Shown: one piece after another, positions 1 to 8,345 of the stretch
How positions within the stretch are numbered: the stretch's first letter is position 1
Layout of the letters: every line of letters starts with the position of its first letter
NCBI RefSeq assembly: GCF_000428845.1
Contig: NZ_AUAS01000017.1
Coordinates: 44,842-108,841 of the forward strand
DNA length: 64,000 nucleotides
Direction of reading: 5' to 3'
Origin: Dyadobacter alkalitolerans DSM 23607
GTDB taxonomy: Bacteria > Bacteroidota > Bacteroidia > Cytophagales > Spirosomataceae
Program-made: the position numbers and the translations under genes
The notes under the pieces: model-generated
What the model saw: the letters and a program-made list of their open reading frames with translations, nothing else
Told to the model about the DNA's origin: nothing
Databases searched by the model: none

Positions 1-1289
1 TGGAAATCAATTTGGATATCAATGTATTTGCCGATTTTCAGCTGCTCGCATTCAGCCTTGCGCTGTTGATTTTTGTCGTGTGCATAGCAGGCATTTATCC
101 CGCATTTGTTATCTCAAATTTAAATCCGGTCCGGGCGATCAAGGGTCTGGCGGTTGCTAACGAGCGGGGTTCGTTTTCCGTGAGAAAGTCGCTTGTAGTA
201 GTGCAATTCAGTATTTCCTTTGTTTTGATCGCTGTTTCAATGGTAGTCATTCTGCAATCCAGATATTTGAAAAATAAAGATTTGGGCTTAAACAAAGAGC
301 TGATCCTGCATGTAGGACTGCCCGATACAGGAACTACTCAAATTGCAGCGCTAAGCAACGAAATTCCTAGGATCAAAGAAGTTGCCAGCATATCCTTTTT
401 TAGGAATCCACCTTCATCGCAAGCAGGCAATGGCGGCAGCATTAAATTTGAAAACCGCGATTGGGAAAAGTTTGTGGCCCGGTCCAGAAGCGCGGATAAC
501 CATTACGTGGCAACTTACGGGTTGAAGCTTGTTGCCGGTCGCAATCCGATTCAGTCGGATACGCTTCATGAATTGCTGATCAATAATAAGTTAGTAAGAG
601 CATTGGGGCTGAAATCGCCTGAGGAAGCGTTGAACAAGCGTCTGGTGGTGGGTGATATGGATAATAAAACGGGCGTGATCGTTGGTGTTTTGTCCGATTT
701 CAACAATGCAGATCTATATTCCAACATTGAACCAACCGTCATTTATGCATCTAAAAAGCATTACCGCAGCGCCGGGATCAAGCTGCAAAATTTAAGTGCT
801 TCGACGATTCCGGACATTATGAAAGTCTGGCAGAAACACTTTCCGGAATATGTGTTCCAATATAGTTTTTACGACGAAGAAATAGCAGGATTTTACAAAA
901 GAGAGGAGTTAGCCTCCAATCTTACCTCCATGTTTGCGCTCTTATCTGTATTCCTGTCCTGCCTCGGACTTTTCGGTCTGGCGCTGTTCTCCATTGAACA
1001 GCGCACCAAAGAAATCGGCATCCGCAAAGTTTTGGGCGCATCCGTCGCCAGCATAACCACCTTGTTATCCATAGATTTTTTGCGGCTGGTGGGCATAGCA
1101 ATCATTATAGCGAGCCCGGTTTCCTATTATTTTATGAACAAATGGTTGCAGGATTTCGCATTCAGGATCGACATTGAATGGTGGATCTTTGCTGTTTCCG
1201 CACTGCTGGCCGTAGCCATCGCTTGTCTCACCGTCGGCTATCAGTCCATCAAAGCCGCGCTTGCGAATCCGGTGAAAACATTGAGATAA
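1..1289 (+). CDS. FtsX/MacB-type ABC transporter permease, 5' truncated by the window
   Basis: The reading frame is open from the first bases, so the visible 425+ residues are the C-terminal half of a roughly 800-residue permease; the TTG at 12 is not its start. Visible from the N side: a TM segment (FSLALLIFVVCIAGIYPAFVI), a second TM after the RKSLVVVQF motif, a periplasmic MacB_PCD-like domain, and a C-terminal FtsX block of three TMs with the family motif RTKEIGIRKVLGAS and the ending NPVKTLR. Such proteins sit in the inner membrane and work with a LolD/MacB-type ATPase on envelope export; the substrate cannot be read from sequence. A paralogue follows 33 bp downstream on the same strand, so the two are probably cotranscribed. 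Family call is firm, function is not. Confidence 0.93.
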   Translation, partial: EINLDINVFADFQLLAFSLALLIFVVCIAGIYPAFVISNLNPVRAIKGLAVANERGSFSVRKSLVVVQFSISFVLIAVSMVVILQSRYLKNKDLGLNKELILHVGLPDTGTTQIAALSNEIPRIKEVASISFFRNPPSSQAGNGGSIKFENRDWEKFVARSRSADNHYVATYGLKLVAGRNPIQSDTLHELLINNKLVRALGLKSPEEALNKRLVVGDMDNKTGVIVGVLSDFNNADLYSNIEPTVIYASKKHYRSAGIKLQNLSASTIPDIMKVWQKHFPEYVFQYSFYDEEIAGFYKREELASNLTSMFALLSVFLSCLGLFGLALFSIEQRTKEIGIRKVLGASVASITTLLSIDFLRLVGIAIIIASPVSYYFMNKWLQDFAFRIDIEWWIFAVSALLAVAIACLTVGYQSIKAALANPVKTLR

Positions 1290-1322
1290 TAAATGAAGTG
1301 ATCATCACTAAACAGGTCCGAC

Positions 1323-3740
1323 ATGATCCGAAACTATCTGAAAATCGCACTTAGGAATCTGCTGAAAAACAAAGGTTACTCAGTAATTAACATTGGTGGA
1401 TTAGCTATCGGCATGGCGGTTGCCATGCTTGCCGGGCTGTGGATTTATGATGAATTATCATTTAATAAAAATCATGAAAACTATGACCACATAGGCATGG
1501 TTGTCGTGGATCAAATGTTTGGGGGTGAACTGCAAAAGTCCAAATCGGTGCCTTACCCGTTGGTAGCAGAGTTGAAGAGCAATCATAGCGAGAGTTTCAG
1601 GCATATTGTGCCATCTACGCATACCAGTGAGCATATTCTCACCGTAGGTGATAAGAAACTGAACAGAAAAGGCCAGTTCATTGCTGCGGAAGGTCCCGAA
1701 ATGTTGTCCCTGGATATGCTCAGCGGCACCCGGGCGGGATTGCAGGATCAGCAGTCTGTAATGTTATCGGCATCGGCGGCAAAAGCGCTTTTCGGGGCGA
1801 AAGATCCGTTGGACAAGGTGGTTACGGTTAATGCTGACCTGCATTTGAAAGTCTCGGGCATCTATGCAGATTTTCCTCGTAATTCGCAGTTTGACGATGT
1901 TCAGTTTTTGGGAAGCTGGGATTACTTTATTGCCAAAAATAGTTATATGCGTGAAAAGCAGTGGGATAACCATGCTTTGACCATGTATGTACAAATCAAG
2001 CGGGGGATCGATTTTGCGAAGGCTTCGGCGGCGATCAGGGATTCGGAGTTAAATGTCATCCGGAACATGGATAACATGAAGAACGAGGTGGCTACCAACC
2101 CTCAGATGTGGATACACCCCATGAGAGACTGGCATTTGTATTCCAGTTTTAAGAATGGTGAAGTCAGTTCAGGTCCGGTACAATTTGTATGGCTTGTGGG
2201 CATAATCGGCTTTTTCGTTCTTTTTCTGGCATGCATTAACTTTATGAATCTGAGCACGGCCCGCTCAGAAAAGCGTGCGAAAGAAGTAGGCGTTCGCAAG
2301 GCAATCGGTTCGCTGCGGTTGCAATTGATCGGCCAGTTTTTCACGGAGTCGTTTTTGATTGTAATGCTTGCATTTGGGTTTGCCCTACTGATGTTGGATT
2401 TGTCGTTGCCGTGGTTTAACGATCTGTCTGCCAAGGCAATGACCCTGCCGTTTAGCAACTCCTATTTTTGGTTGACGAGCATTGCATTCATCCTCATAAC
2501 AGGCATTTTGGCAGGAAGTTATCCCGCATTCTATCTCACTTCTTTCCAGCCTGTGAAAGTGTTAAAGGGAAGCATTCTCCACGTCGGCCGATTTGCTTAC
2601 ATGCCTCGTAAAGTGCTGGTTGTTATACAGTTTACAGTTTCAATCGCGCTTGTGATCTGCACCATTATTATTTATAGCCAGGTAAGGTTTGCCAAGAACC
2701 GTCCGGTGGGTTACGCGCGTGAGGGATTGCTGATGATTGAAATGAAGTCGGATGATTTTTATGCAAAATCGGCCCTCATCGGCGCCGAATTGAAAAAGAC
2801 AGGCGTTGTGAAGGAAGTCGCTTTGTCCCAAAGCCCGGTTACCGACGTCTGGTCAGCAAACGGAGGTTTCAGCTGGGAAGGTATGACGATGGAAAATCCG
2901 CCGGGATTCAGTACGTTGACTGTCTCACATGAGTATGCAGACGTTGTGAACTGGAAATTTGTTGCAGGCCGTAATTTTTCCAAAGATATGGCCTCCGATT
3001 CTGCCGGTTTCATTATTAACGAGACAGCTGCCAGGTTGCTGGGTTTTAAGCAGCCAGTCGGGCAAACCGTAAGTTGGCAGAGCCAATGGATGACCGATAA
3101 TATTAAAAAGAATTTCAGAATTTTGGGTGTGGTTGAAGACATGGTGATGGAATCCCCGTTCCAGAAAGTTGCGCCTAGCGTCTTTTTCCTTTTTGGATCT
3201 CCCAATTGGGTCAATATCAGGCTGAACGATCAGACCAGCGCCAGCACTGCGTTACCGAAGATCGAAGCGGTTTTCAGGAAGCTGACGCCTACTGTGCCGT
3301 TTGAATACAAATTTGCCGACCAGGAATATGATGCTAAGTTCCGGTCCGAAGAGCGTATGGGCAAGCTGGCTGGTTTCTTTGCTTCGCTTGCAATATTTAT
3401 CTCCTGCCTCGGGCTCTTCGGGCTGGCATCATTTGTGGCCGAGCAACGGACGAAAGAAATAGGGATCCGCAAAGTTTTGGGCGCTTCCGTCCGTAACCTC
3501 TGGCAAATGTTGTCGCAGGATTTTGTGAGGCTTGTGATCATTGCGGTTGTAATCGCGACACCGGTCGCATGGTATGCGATGCACGAATGGTTGATGAAAT
3601 ACGCTTATCGCACCGAAATTTCGTGGTGGATATTTGCTGGTACAGGCGTAGGTGCATTGGTAATCACGTTATTAACCGTCAGCTATCAGGCCGTTCGTGC
3701 AGCATTGCTCGATCCTGTGCAAACATTGAAAAATGAGTAG
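1323..3740 (+). CDS. FtsX/MacB-type ABC transporter permease
   Basis: Full-length 805-residue permease beginning MIRNYLKIALRNLLKNKG, the usual start of the Bacteroidota family. Order: TM1 (about residues 20-42), periplasmic MacB_PCD domain, a three-TM FtsX block around 285-430 containing RAKEVGVRKAIGS, another TM near 435-460, a second periplasmic domain, and a C-terminal three-TM FtsX block near 690-800 with EQRTKEIGIRKVLGAS. The duplicated layout matches fused-dimer permeases that carry no ATPase domain; no ATPase gene adjoins it, so the partner must be encoded elsewhere. It lies 33 bp after the truncated paralogue and probably shares its transcript. Ends in the typical DPVQTLKNE tail. Confidence 0.95.
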   Translation: MIRNYLKIALRNLLKNKGYSVINIGGLAIGMAVAMLAGLWIYDELSFNKNHENYDHIGMVVVDQMFGGELQKSKSVPYPLVAELKSNHSESFRHIVPSTHTSEHILTVGDKKLNRKGQFIAAEGPEMLSLDMLSGTRAGLQDQQSVMLSASAAKALFGAKDPLDKVVTVNADLHLKVSGIYADFPRNSQFDDVQFLGSWDYFIAKNSYMREKQWDNHALTMYVQIKRGIDFAKASAAIRDSELNVIRNMDNMKNEVATNPQMWIHPMRDWHLYSSFKNGEVSSGPVQFVWLVGIIGFFVLFLACINFMNLSTARSEKRAKEVGVRKAIGSLRLQLIGQFFTESFLIVMLAFGFALLMLDLSLPWFNDLSAKAMTLPFSNSYFWLTSIAFILITGILAGSYPAFYLTSFQPVKVLKGSILHVGRFAYMPRKVLVVIQFTVSIALVICTIIIYSQVRFAKNRPVGYAREGLLMIEMKSDDFYAKSALIGAELKKTGVVKEVALSQSPVTDVWSANGGFSWEGMTMENPPGFSTLTVSHEYADVVNWKFVAGRNFSKDMASDSAGFIINETAARLLGFKQPVGQTVSWQSQWMTDNIKKNFRILGVVEDMVMESPFQKVAPSVFFLFGSPNWVNIRLNDQTSASTALPKIEAVFRKLTPTVPFEYKFADQEYDAKFRSEERMGKLAGFFASLAIFISCLGLFGLASFVAEQRTKEIGIRKVLGASVRNLWQMLSQDFVRLVIIAVVIATPVAWYAMHEWLMKYAYRTEISWWIFAGTGVGALVITLLTVSYQAVRAALLDPVQTLKNE

Positions 3741-3840
3741 GGTGGGGAGCACCGTTTAATAACATTGAAATAATTTTTGGGTAGAAAGTTTTAGTACAAA
3801 CGTCTTTATCTTGCAAGGTAATCCTTCATATAATTGCGTT

Positions 3841-5343
3841 ATGCTTAGGTTTAAGGCCACTTTTTACATTGCAATCTGCCTTTTCACATTTCAATGTCTG
3901 CGGGTGAACGCGCAAAATGGAAATGCTTTGCCCTTTGGTTTGAAAGCAGGGCTTGAAGCCGGTGCATACATTTCCTCCCCCGAAAAAACTCCGTTTTGGC
4001 TGCGTACCAACCAGTTCGGCATTGTGCCTAACACCGGCCCTGCGGGACAAATCCAGGGCACGATTCGAAAAGACTATGTATTTTTTGACAGCCTTTCTAA
4101 CCGTCCGCAAAAAACAGATTGGGGATTTGCTTTAAATCCTGTCCTCAACTACAATGAGCAGGATCAGTTTAAGGTTCTGTTGCCGGAAGCGCATGTGAAG
4201 GCGAGGTTCAAAATGCTGGAAATTTATGCAGGAAGAAGGCGTGAAATGATGGGACTGGGCGATACGACATTATCATCCGGGTTTTATGCAGGCTCGGGCA
4301 ATGCCCTGCCTATTCCAAAGGTCCAGATCGGAACAATCAGCTTCGTTCCCTTAAAATTTACGCGCAACTTTCTAGCTGTTCACGCAGGCTTCGCGCATGG
4401 CTGGTTTGATACGGATTATATAAAGGGCGTGAGACTTCATCAGAAGTTTATGTATCTGCGACTGGGCAAGCCCATGTCAAAAAGTAAATTTTATTTCGGC
4501 TTAAATCATAATGTGCTTTGGGCCGGGCATTCCGAGGAGCTCAAAAAGCATCCTGAACTGGCAGTGAACGGCGAATTGCCATCGTCCTGGAAGTTCTATC
4601 CCAATGTGGTGCTGGCTTACACTCCCAAAAACTGGTTCACCAAAAACGGTTACGGTTCTTTTGACAGTTACCGTTTAGGTAATCATTTGGGAAGCTATGA
4701 TTTTGCGTTTGAAACTAAGGTTGGCGACAAGCAGCTGTTTGTGTATCATCAGCATCCGTTCGAAGATGTATCGAGTATGCTTTTCAAGAATGTGCCGGAT
4801 GGTTTGTATGGTATTAATCTAAAAATGAATTCATTACAGAATAATGTCGGCTTTGCCCTGTCGCGGGTTACATTAGAATTCTTGTCCACAAAAGACCAGT
4901 CGGGATCCACATTTTACATTCCCGGAAGCACATATCAGGGCGCGGATAATTATTTCAACCACTCTCAATATTCCAAAGGCTGGTCTTATTTCGACCGGAC
5001 CGTGGGCACGCCGTTTATTGTGCCTGGTAAGGATATGGACCAGTCAAAGAAGACGAGTACACGCTATTTTCCCAGCAACCGTGTGAATGTTTGGTATGCA
5101 GGCGTGCAGGGAGGCTGGGGGAATGTGCTTGCGCTTACATTGAAGGTTTCGTATAGCCAAAATTACGGGATGCCGGGCGAAAATTTCAAGCCGGTTCGCG
5201 GGCAGTTATCCACTTATTTAGCCGGCGAATACGCATTTCCACATTTGAAAAAAACCAGTCTGACAGCAAAATTCGGGCTTGATAATGGCAGTTTGTTTGT
5301 CGATTCTGCGGGCGGTTATTTCGGCATTAAAAGAACCTGGTAG
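3841..5343 (+). CDS. Wzi-like capsule assembly outer-membrane protein
   Basis: About 500 residues. I place the start at the ATG at 3841 because it is followed at once by a signal peptide (MLRFKATFYIAICLF... cleaved near VNAQ); the upstream TTG at 3811 would bury it. The mature chain has alternating beta-strand character with many aromatic residues and ends in Trp, as outer-membrane barrels do. Segments such as TPFWLRTNQFG near the N terminus, the AGRRREMMGLGD stretch, and the terminal YFGIKRTW agree with the Bacteroidota branch of the Wzi capsule-assembly family, which anchors surface polysaccharide. No capsule biosynthesis genes lie nearby, so it acts away from any locus visible here. A strong terminator follows. 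Confidence 0.8.
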   Translation: MLRFKATFYIAICLFTFQCLRVNAQNGNALPFGLKAGLEAGAYISSPEKTPFWLRTNQFGIVPNTGPAGQIQGTIRKDYVFFDSLSNRPQKTDWGFALNPVLNYNEQDQFKVLLPEAHVKARFKMLEIYAGRRREMMGLGDTTLSSGFYAGSGNALPIPKVQIGTISFVPLKFTRNFLAVHAGFAHGWFDTDYIKGVRLHQKFMYLRLGKPMSKSKFYFGLNHNVLWAGHSEELKKHPELAVNGELPSSWKFYPNVVLAYTPKNWFTKNGYGSFDSYRLGNHLGSYDFAFETKVGDKQLFVYHQHPFEDVSSMLFKNVPDGLYGINLKMNSLQNNVGFALSRVTLEFLSTKDQSGSTFYIPGSTYQGADNYFNHSQYSKGWSYFDRTVGTPFIVPGKDMDQSKKTSTRYFPSNRVNVWYAGVQGGWGNVLALTLKVSYSQNYGMPGENFKPVRGQLSTYLAGEYAFPHLKKTSLTAKFGLDNGSLFVDSAGGYFGIKRTW

Positions 5344-5364
5344 GAAGTTTTTTAAGGGCTGTTC

Positions 5365-5415
5365 AAAGGCGAACAAAGTTGTCCGATTTCGGACAACTTT
5401 GTTCGCCTTTTTGTA
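5365..5415 (+). terminator. Perfect 22-bp hairpin with T-run, containing GTCCGATTTCGGAC
   Basis: Arms 5365-5386 and 5389-5410 are exact inverse complements around a 2-nt loop, followed by TTTTTG. It sits 21 bp after the Wzi-like gene, so intrinsic termination is the plain reading. The inner 14 bp (5381-5394) are also a palindrome resembling sites upstream of other exporter genes in this window, so it may double as a protein-binding site for the permease gene starting at 5492. Confidence 0.8.
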
Positions 5416-5491
5416 TATAAGAATTTGATAACTAATTGGTTAAGTTTTGGCATAAGTTTGTTGCTGACTCAATCTTATCCCTATCTTCGCT

Positions 5492-7891
5492 ATGCTCAAA
5501 AACTACCTGAAAATTGCTTTCCGCAATATATGGAAAAACAAGGTTTTCTCCGGCATCAACATTGTCGGACTCGCCATTGGGATGGCTGCTTGCATTCTCA
5601 TCATGGTTTTTGTGTTTTACGAGTTTAGTTTTGATAAAATCCACTCTAAAAACATTTACCGGCTCGATGAAGTCCAGAAGTTCAAAGGCATGGTCGCGCC
5701 TCAGAAAGTGGCGCTTTCGATGTTCCCGATGGGCCCCACACTCAAAAATGAATATCCCGAGATAAAGGATTTTGTCCGCATCAGTAAGTTCGACAATGTT
5801 CCGTTGCTGTATCAGGAAAAGAAGACCGAAGTTCCCCAAGCGCTGTGGGTTGATCCGAATTTCCTGGAAATGTTTGATTTTAAACTGCTTGAAGGGCAAA
5901 AGCAAAGTGTGTTGAAAGAACCCAATACAGTGGTTCTCTCCGAAAAAAGTGCTGCGAGCTTATTTGGAAAACAAAATCCGATCGGGAAGTCGGTAATCCA
6001 TTATGGCGGGGATACATTGACCTTCAAAGTAACCGGCATCATGGAAAATGTTCCGGCTACTTCGCACCTGCAGTTCGATGCATTATTTTCGTTCAGCACC
6101 ATCACGCGCCCGGATTATATGGACAATTGGGGTGGCAACTGGCTGGTAACCTATTTAGAACTGGCTCCTGGTGCAGATATAGCAGCATTAGAAAAGAAAT
6201 TTCCTGCTTACCTGGGCAGGCACATGAGCAAAGAAGGCGCCAGCTATTATGAGCTCTTCTTGCAGCCGCTTTCAGATGTCCACGCCAAATCCACAGAAAT
6301 CACCCACGATTATATCAATTATCAAAAGTTTGACCGTAGTTACACGTATATATTTTCTGTCATTGGCATCATTGTGCTCGTGATAGCCTGCGTCAACTTT
6401 ATGAACTTGTCCACTGCCCGCTCTACCGGCCGGGCAAAGGAGGTCGGGATCAGGAAATCCATAGGCGCGCAGCGGTTTCAGCTTGCCGGTCAATTTATCG
6501 GAGAGTCGATTTTGCTAACATTTATGGCTTTGGTGCTGGCAGTTGCGATGGTGAAGTTGCTGATCCCGGTAGTAAGTAATTTTAGCCAGCGCGATCTTGA
6601 TTTCGCGTTTTTTACCAATCCTTCATTGCTGGGAAGCATCCTGCTCGGGACTATTGTGATTGGCATATTTTCCGGCTTGTATCCCGCCGTATTCTTGTCT
6701 TCGTTTCAGCCTATCGCGGTTTTGAAAGGCACATTAAGAACCGGAAAGGCGAATTTCAGGAACCTGCTCGTCATAGCCCAGTTTTCGAGTGCCATTTTTC
6801 TCATCATTGCCACCGGCTTCGCCGTGAAGCAACTGCGTTACATGGAGCAGAAAGACCCGGGGTTTGACAGGGAGCAAGTTGTGATCATTCCGCTCGACTC
6901 CAAGTCGGGGCCAAAGTATCAGGCCCTCAAACAGGAGTTGCTAGCCAGCTCATTTGTATCAGGTGTAACCGGTTCGCAGCAGCGCCTGGGCAATAACTTA
7001 CATCAGACCGGCGTAACTTTTCATGGTGAAGGGCCTGAAAAACAGATCGCATCTTCGCAAGTGGTCGTTGACCCGGATTATTTGTCTTTATATAAAATCA
7101 AGATCATTGCCGGCAGGAATTTCCGGGATGATGAGGGCGATAATGCAAAGGCTTACATTGTTAACGAGTCCCTGGCCAAAGAACTTTTAAAGGACCAGCC
7201 TAAACTGACGCTTCAAACACTGGTAGGGAAGCATTTCGGCTTCTCCGGGATGGATTCGGCTGGTGTGATCGTTGGCGTAGCGAAGGATTTTAATTTCAAT
7301 TCACTGCACCATAAGATAGAAACGCTTTGTCTTTTTAACCAAAAGAACTGGGGTTATGGAGAGATGTCGGTGCGTATAAAAGGCAATGATGCCAAGCGTG
7401 CTATTGCAGGCATTCAGGGTGTTTGGAACAACATTGTGCCGCAGCAGGAATTTAAGTATTCTTTCCTTGACGATCATTTCGCAACATTATATAAAGCTGA
7501 TAGTCAAGTTAGTGAAATTGTTGGCATACTGGCTGCCCTGGCTATTTTCGTTTCCTGCCTGGGCTTATTCGGGCTTGCGTCCTACTCGGCTGAACGCCGG
7601 TTCAAAGAGATCGGCGTACGGAAAGTGATGGGCGCTTCGGTGGTCGGCATCATCGCACTGCTATCTAAGGATTTTCTAAAACTCGTTATCGCTTCCATTC
7701 TGATCGCTTCGCCCATCGCCTGGTGGGCCGTAAGCACCTGGTTGAAAGACTTCGCTTATAGGATTGACATTGAATGGTGGATTTTCGCGCTGGCTGGTGC
7801 GCTTTCAGTCGTGGTTGCGCTGCTGACGATCAGTTTCCAGAGCATTAAGGCGGCATTAACAAACCCTGTGAAGTCTTTACGAAGTGAGTAA
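5492..7891 (+). CDS. FtsX/MacB-type ABC transporter permease
   Basis: A 799-residue permease starting MLKNYLKIAFRNIWKNK. It has the same architecture as its paralogues: TM1 near 20-42, periplasmic domain, central FtsX block (about 285-430) with RAKEVGIRKSIGAQ, second periplasmic domain, and C-terminal FtsX block with ERRFKEIGVRKVMGAS. It is monocistronic as far as can be seen: a terminator lies upstream and the next gene is a small unrelated protein. The upstream region carries the GTCCGATTTCGGAC palindrome and, about 60 bp further, TTTTGGCATAAG, a possible -24-like element without a properly spaced -12 GC. No ATPase adjoins it. The substrate is unknown. Confidence 0.95.
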   Translation: MLKNYLKIAFRNIWKNKVFSGINIVGLAIGMAACILIMVFVFYEFSFDKIHSKNIYRLDEVQKFKGMVAPQKVALSMFPMGPTLKNEYPEIKDFVRISKFDNVPLLYQEKKTEVPQALWVDPNFLEMFDFKLLEGQKQSVLKEPNTVVLSEKSAASLFGKQNPIGKSVIHYGGDTLTFKVTGIMENVPATSHLQFDALFSFSTITRPDYMDNWGGNWLVTYLELAPGADIAALEKKFPAYLGRHMSKEGASYYELFLQPLSDVHAKSTEITHDYINYQKFDRSYTYIFSVIGIIVLVIACVNFMNLSTARSTGRAKEVGIRKSIGAQRFQLAGQFIGESILLTFMALVLAVAMVKLLIPVVSNFSQRDLDFAFFTNPSLLGSILLGTIVIGIFSGLYPAVFLSSFQPIAVLKGTLRTGKANFRNLLVIAQFSSAIFLIIATGFAVKQLRYMEQKDPGFDREQVVIIPLDSKSGPKYQALKQELLASSFVSGVTGSQQRLGNNLHQTGVTFHGEGPEKQIASSQVVVDPDYLSLYKIKIIAGRNFRDDEGDNAKAYIVNESLAKELLKDQPKLTLQTLVGKHFGFSGMDSAGVIVGVAKDFNFNSLHHKIETLCLFNQKNWGYGEMSVRIKGNDAKRAIAGIQGVWNNIVPQQEFKYSFLDDHFATLYKADSQVSEIVGILAALAIFVSCLGLFGLASYSAERRFKEIGVRKVMGASVVGIIALLSKDFLKLVIASILIASPIAWWAVSTWLKDFAYRIDIEWWIFALAGALSVVVALLTISFQSIKAALTNPVKSLRSE

Positions 7892-7950
7892 CCTATAATT
7901 TTATTGCTAAAAACACCTCAGCTATGTTGCATTTCTAACCTTAAACAATC

Positions 7951-8238
7951 ATGAGCCATATCGCCATCCCGATCCCGCCGCTTCAAGGAAAGCAGGAGAT
8001 TAAAGTTGAAGTAACAATTAATGGTATCAAGCAAAATTTGTTTTACCGTGTTGAGCTTTTTTATTGGGAAGACTGCTCAAATCCGGTCGCGCATCGTGCT
8101 GACTGCATTAGCGAAATGCTGTCACATCACGATCCGGATTGGACGGTTTACTATATAGGCGCCCCCAATGATGATTTCGTTCCCATTACTTTCGTGAAAA
8201 AAGAGAGCCGTAACCTGCTTAGAGAGGCAATTGCATAG
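7951..8238 (+). CDS. Small conserved hypothetical protein, 95 aa
   Basis: I do not recognise a named family. The 95-residue product starts MSHIAIPIPPL, has two Cys (in EDCSNP and RADCIS), several His and acidic residues, and no signal peptide or TM, so it should be cytosolic. Coding character is good and ATG 7951 is the first start in the frame. It stands 59 bp after a permease and about 108 bp before the zinc-chaperone-like gene; the latter has its own promoter, so cotranscription is unlikely. Confidence 0.65.
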   Translation: MSHIAIPIPPLQGKQEIKVEVTINGIKQNLFYRVELFYWEDCSNPVAHRADCISEMLSHHDPDWTVYYIGAPNDDFVPITFVKKESRNLLREAIA

Positions 8239-8275
8239 CTTTTGAACTAAGCAATTCATATTTTAAATCTTTATT

Positions 8276-8290
8276 TGCATCATTGTTGCA
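8276..8290. promoter_or_regulatory. Zur/Fur-type operator candidate 1 (7-1-7 palindrome)
   Basis: TGCATCATTGTTGCA reads as TGCATCA-T-TGTTGCA, arms complementary at 6 of 7 positions around one central base, the 7-1-7 symmetry of Fur-family operators. It covers the likely -33 region (TTG at 8286-8288) of the AztD-like gene. Confidence 0.55.
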
Positions 8291-8309
8291 ATATTTAATC
8301 CTATGATTC

Positions 8310-8317
8310 TATATTTG
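8310..8317 (+). promoter_or_regulatory. Promoter -7 box TATATTTG of the AztD-like gene
   Basis: Exact match to the Bacteroidota -7 consensus TAnnTTTG, with a TTG 21 nt upstream (8286-8288) and the ATG 29 nt downstream of the box. Both promoter elements overlap the two palindromes, as expected for repression by occlusion. Confidence 0.6.
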
Positions 8318-8330
8318 CATCAATGTTGCA
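8316..8330. promoter_or_regulatory. Zur/Fur-type operator candidate 2 (7-1-7 palindrome)
   Basis: TGCATCAATGTTGCA differs from candidate 1 at one position only and begins exactly 40 bp after it, so both sites face the same side of the helix. It overlaps the 3' end of the -7 box and the expected transcription start. Confidence 0.55.
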
Positions 8331-8345
8331 TTTAAAGATTTTTTT

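Noticed and set aside
5441..5475. Sigma-54 promoter TGGCATAAGTTTGTTGC before the permease at 5492
   Set aside because: The GC lies 12 nt after the GG, not 10, so it does not meet the -24/-12 spacing; kept only as a weak motif in the findings.
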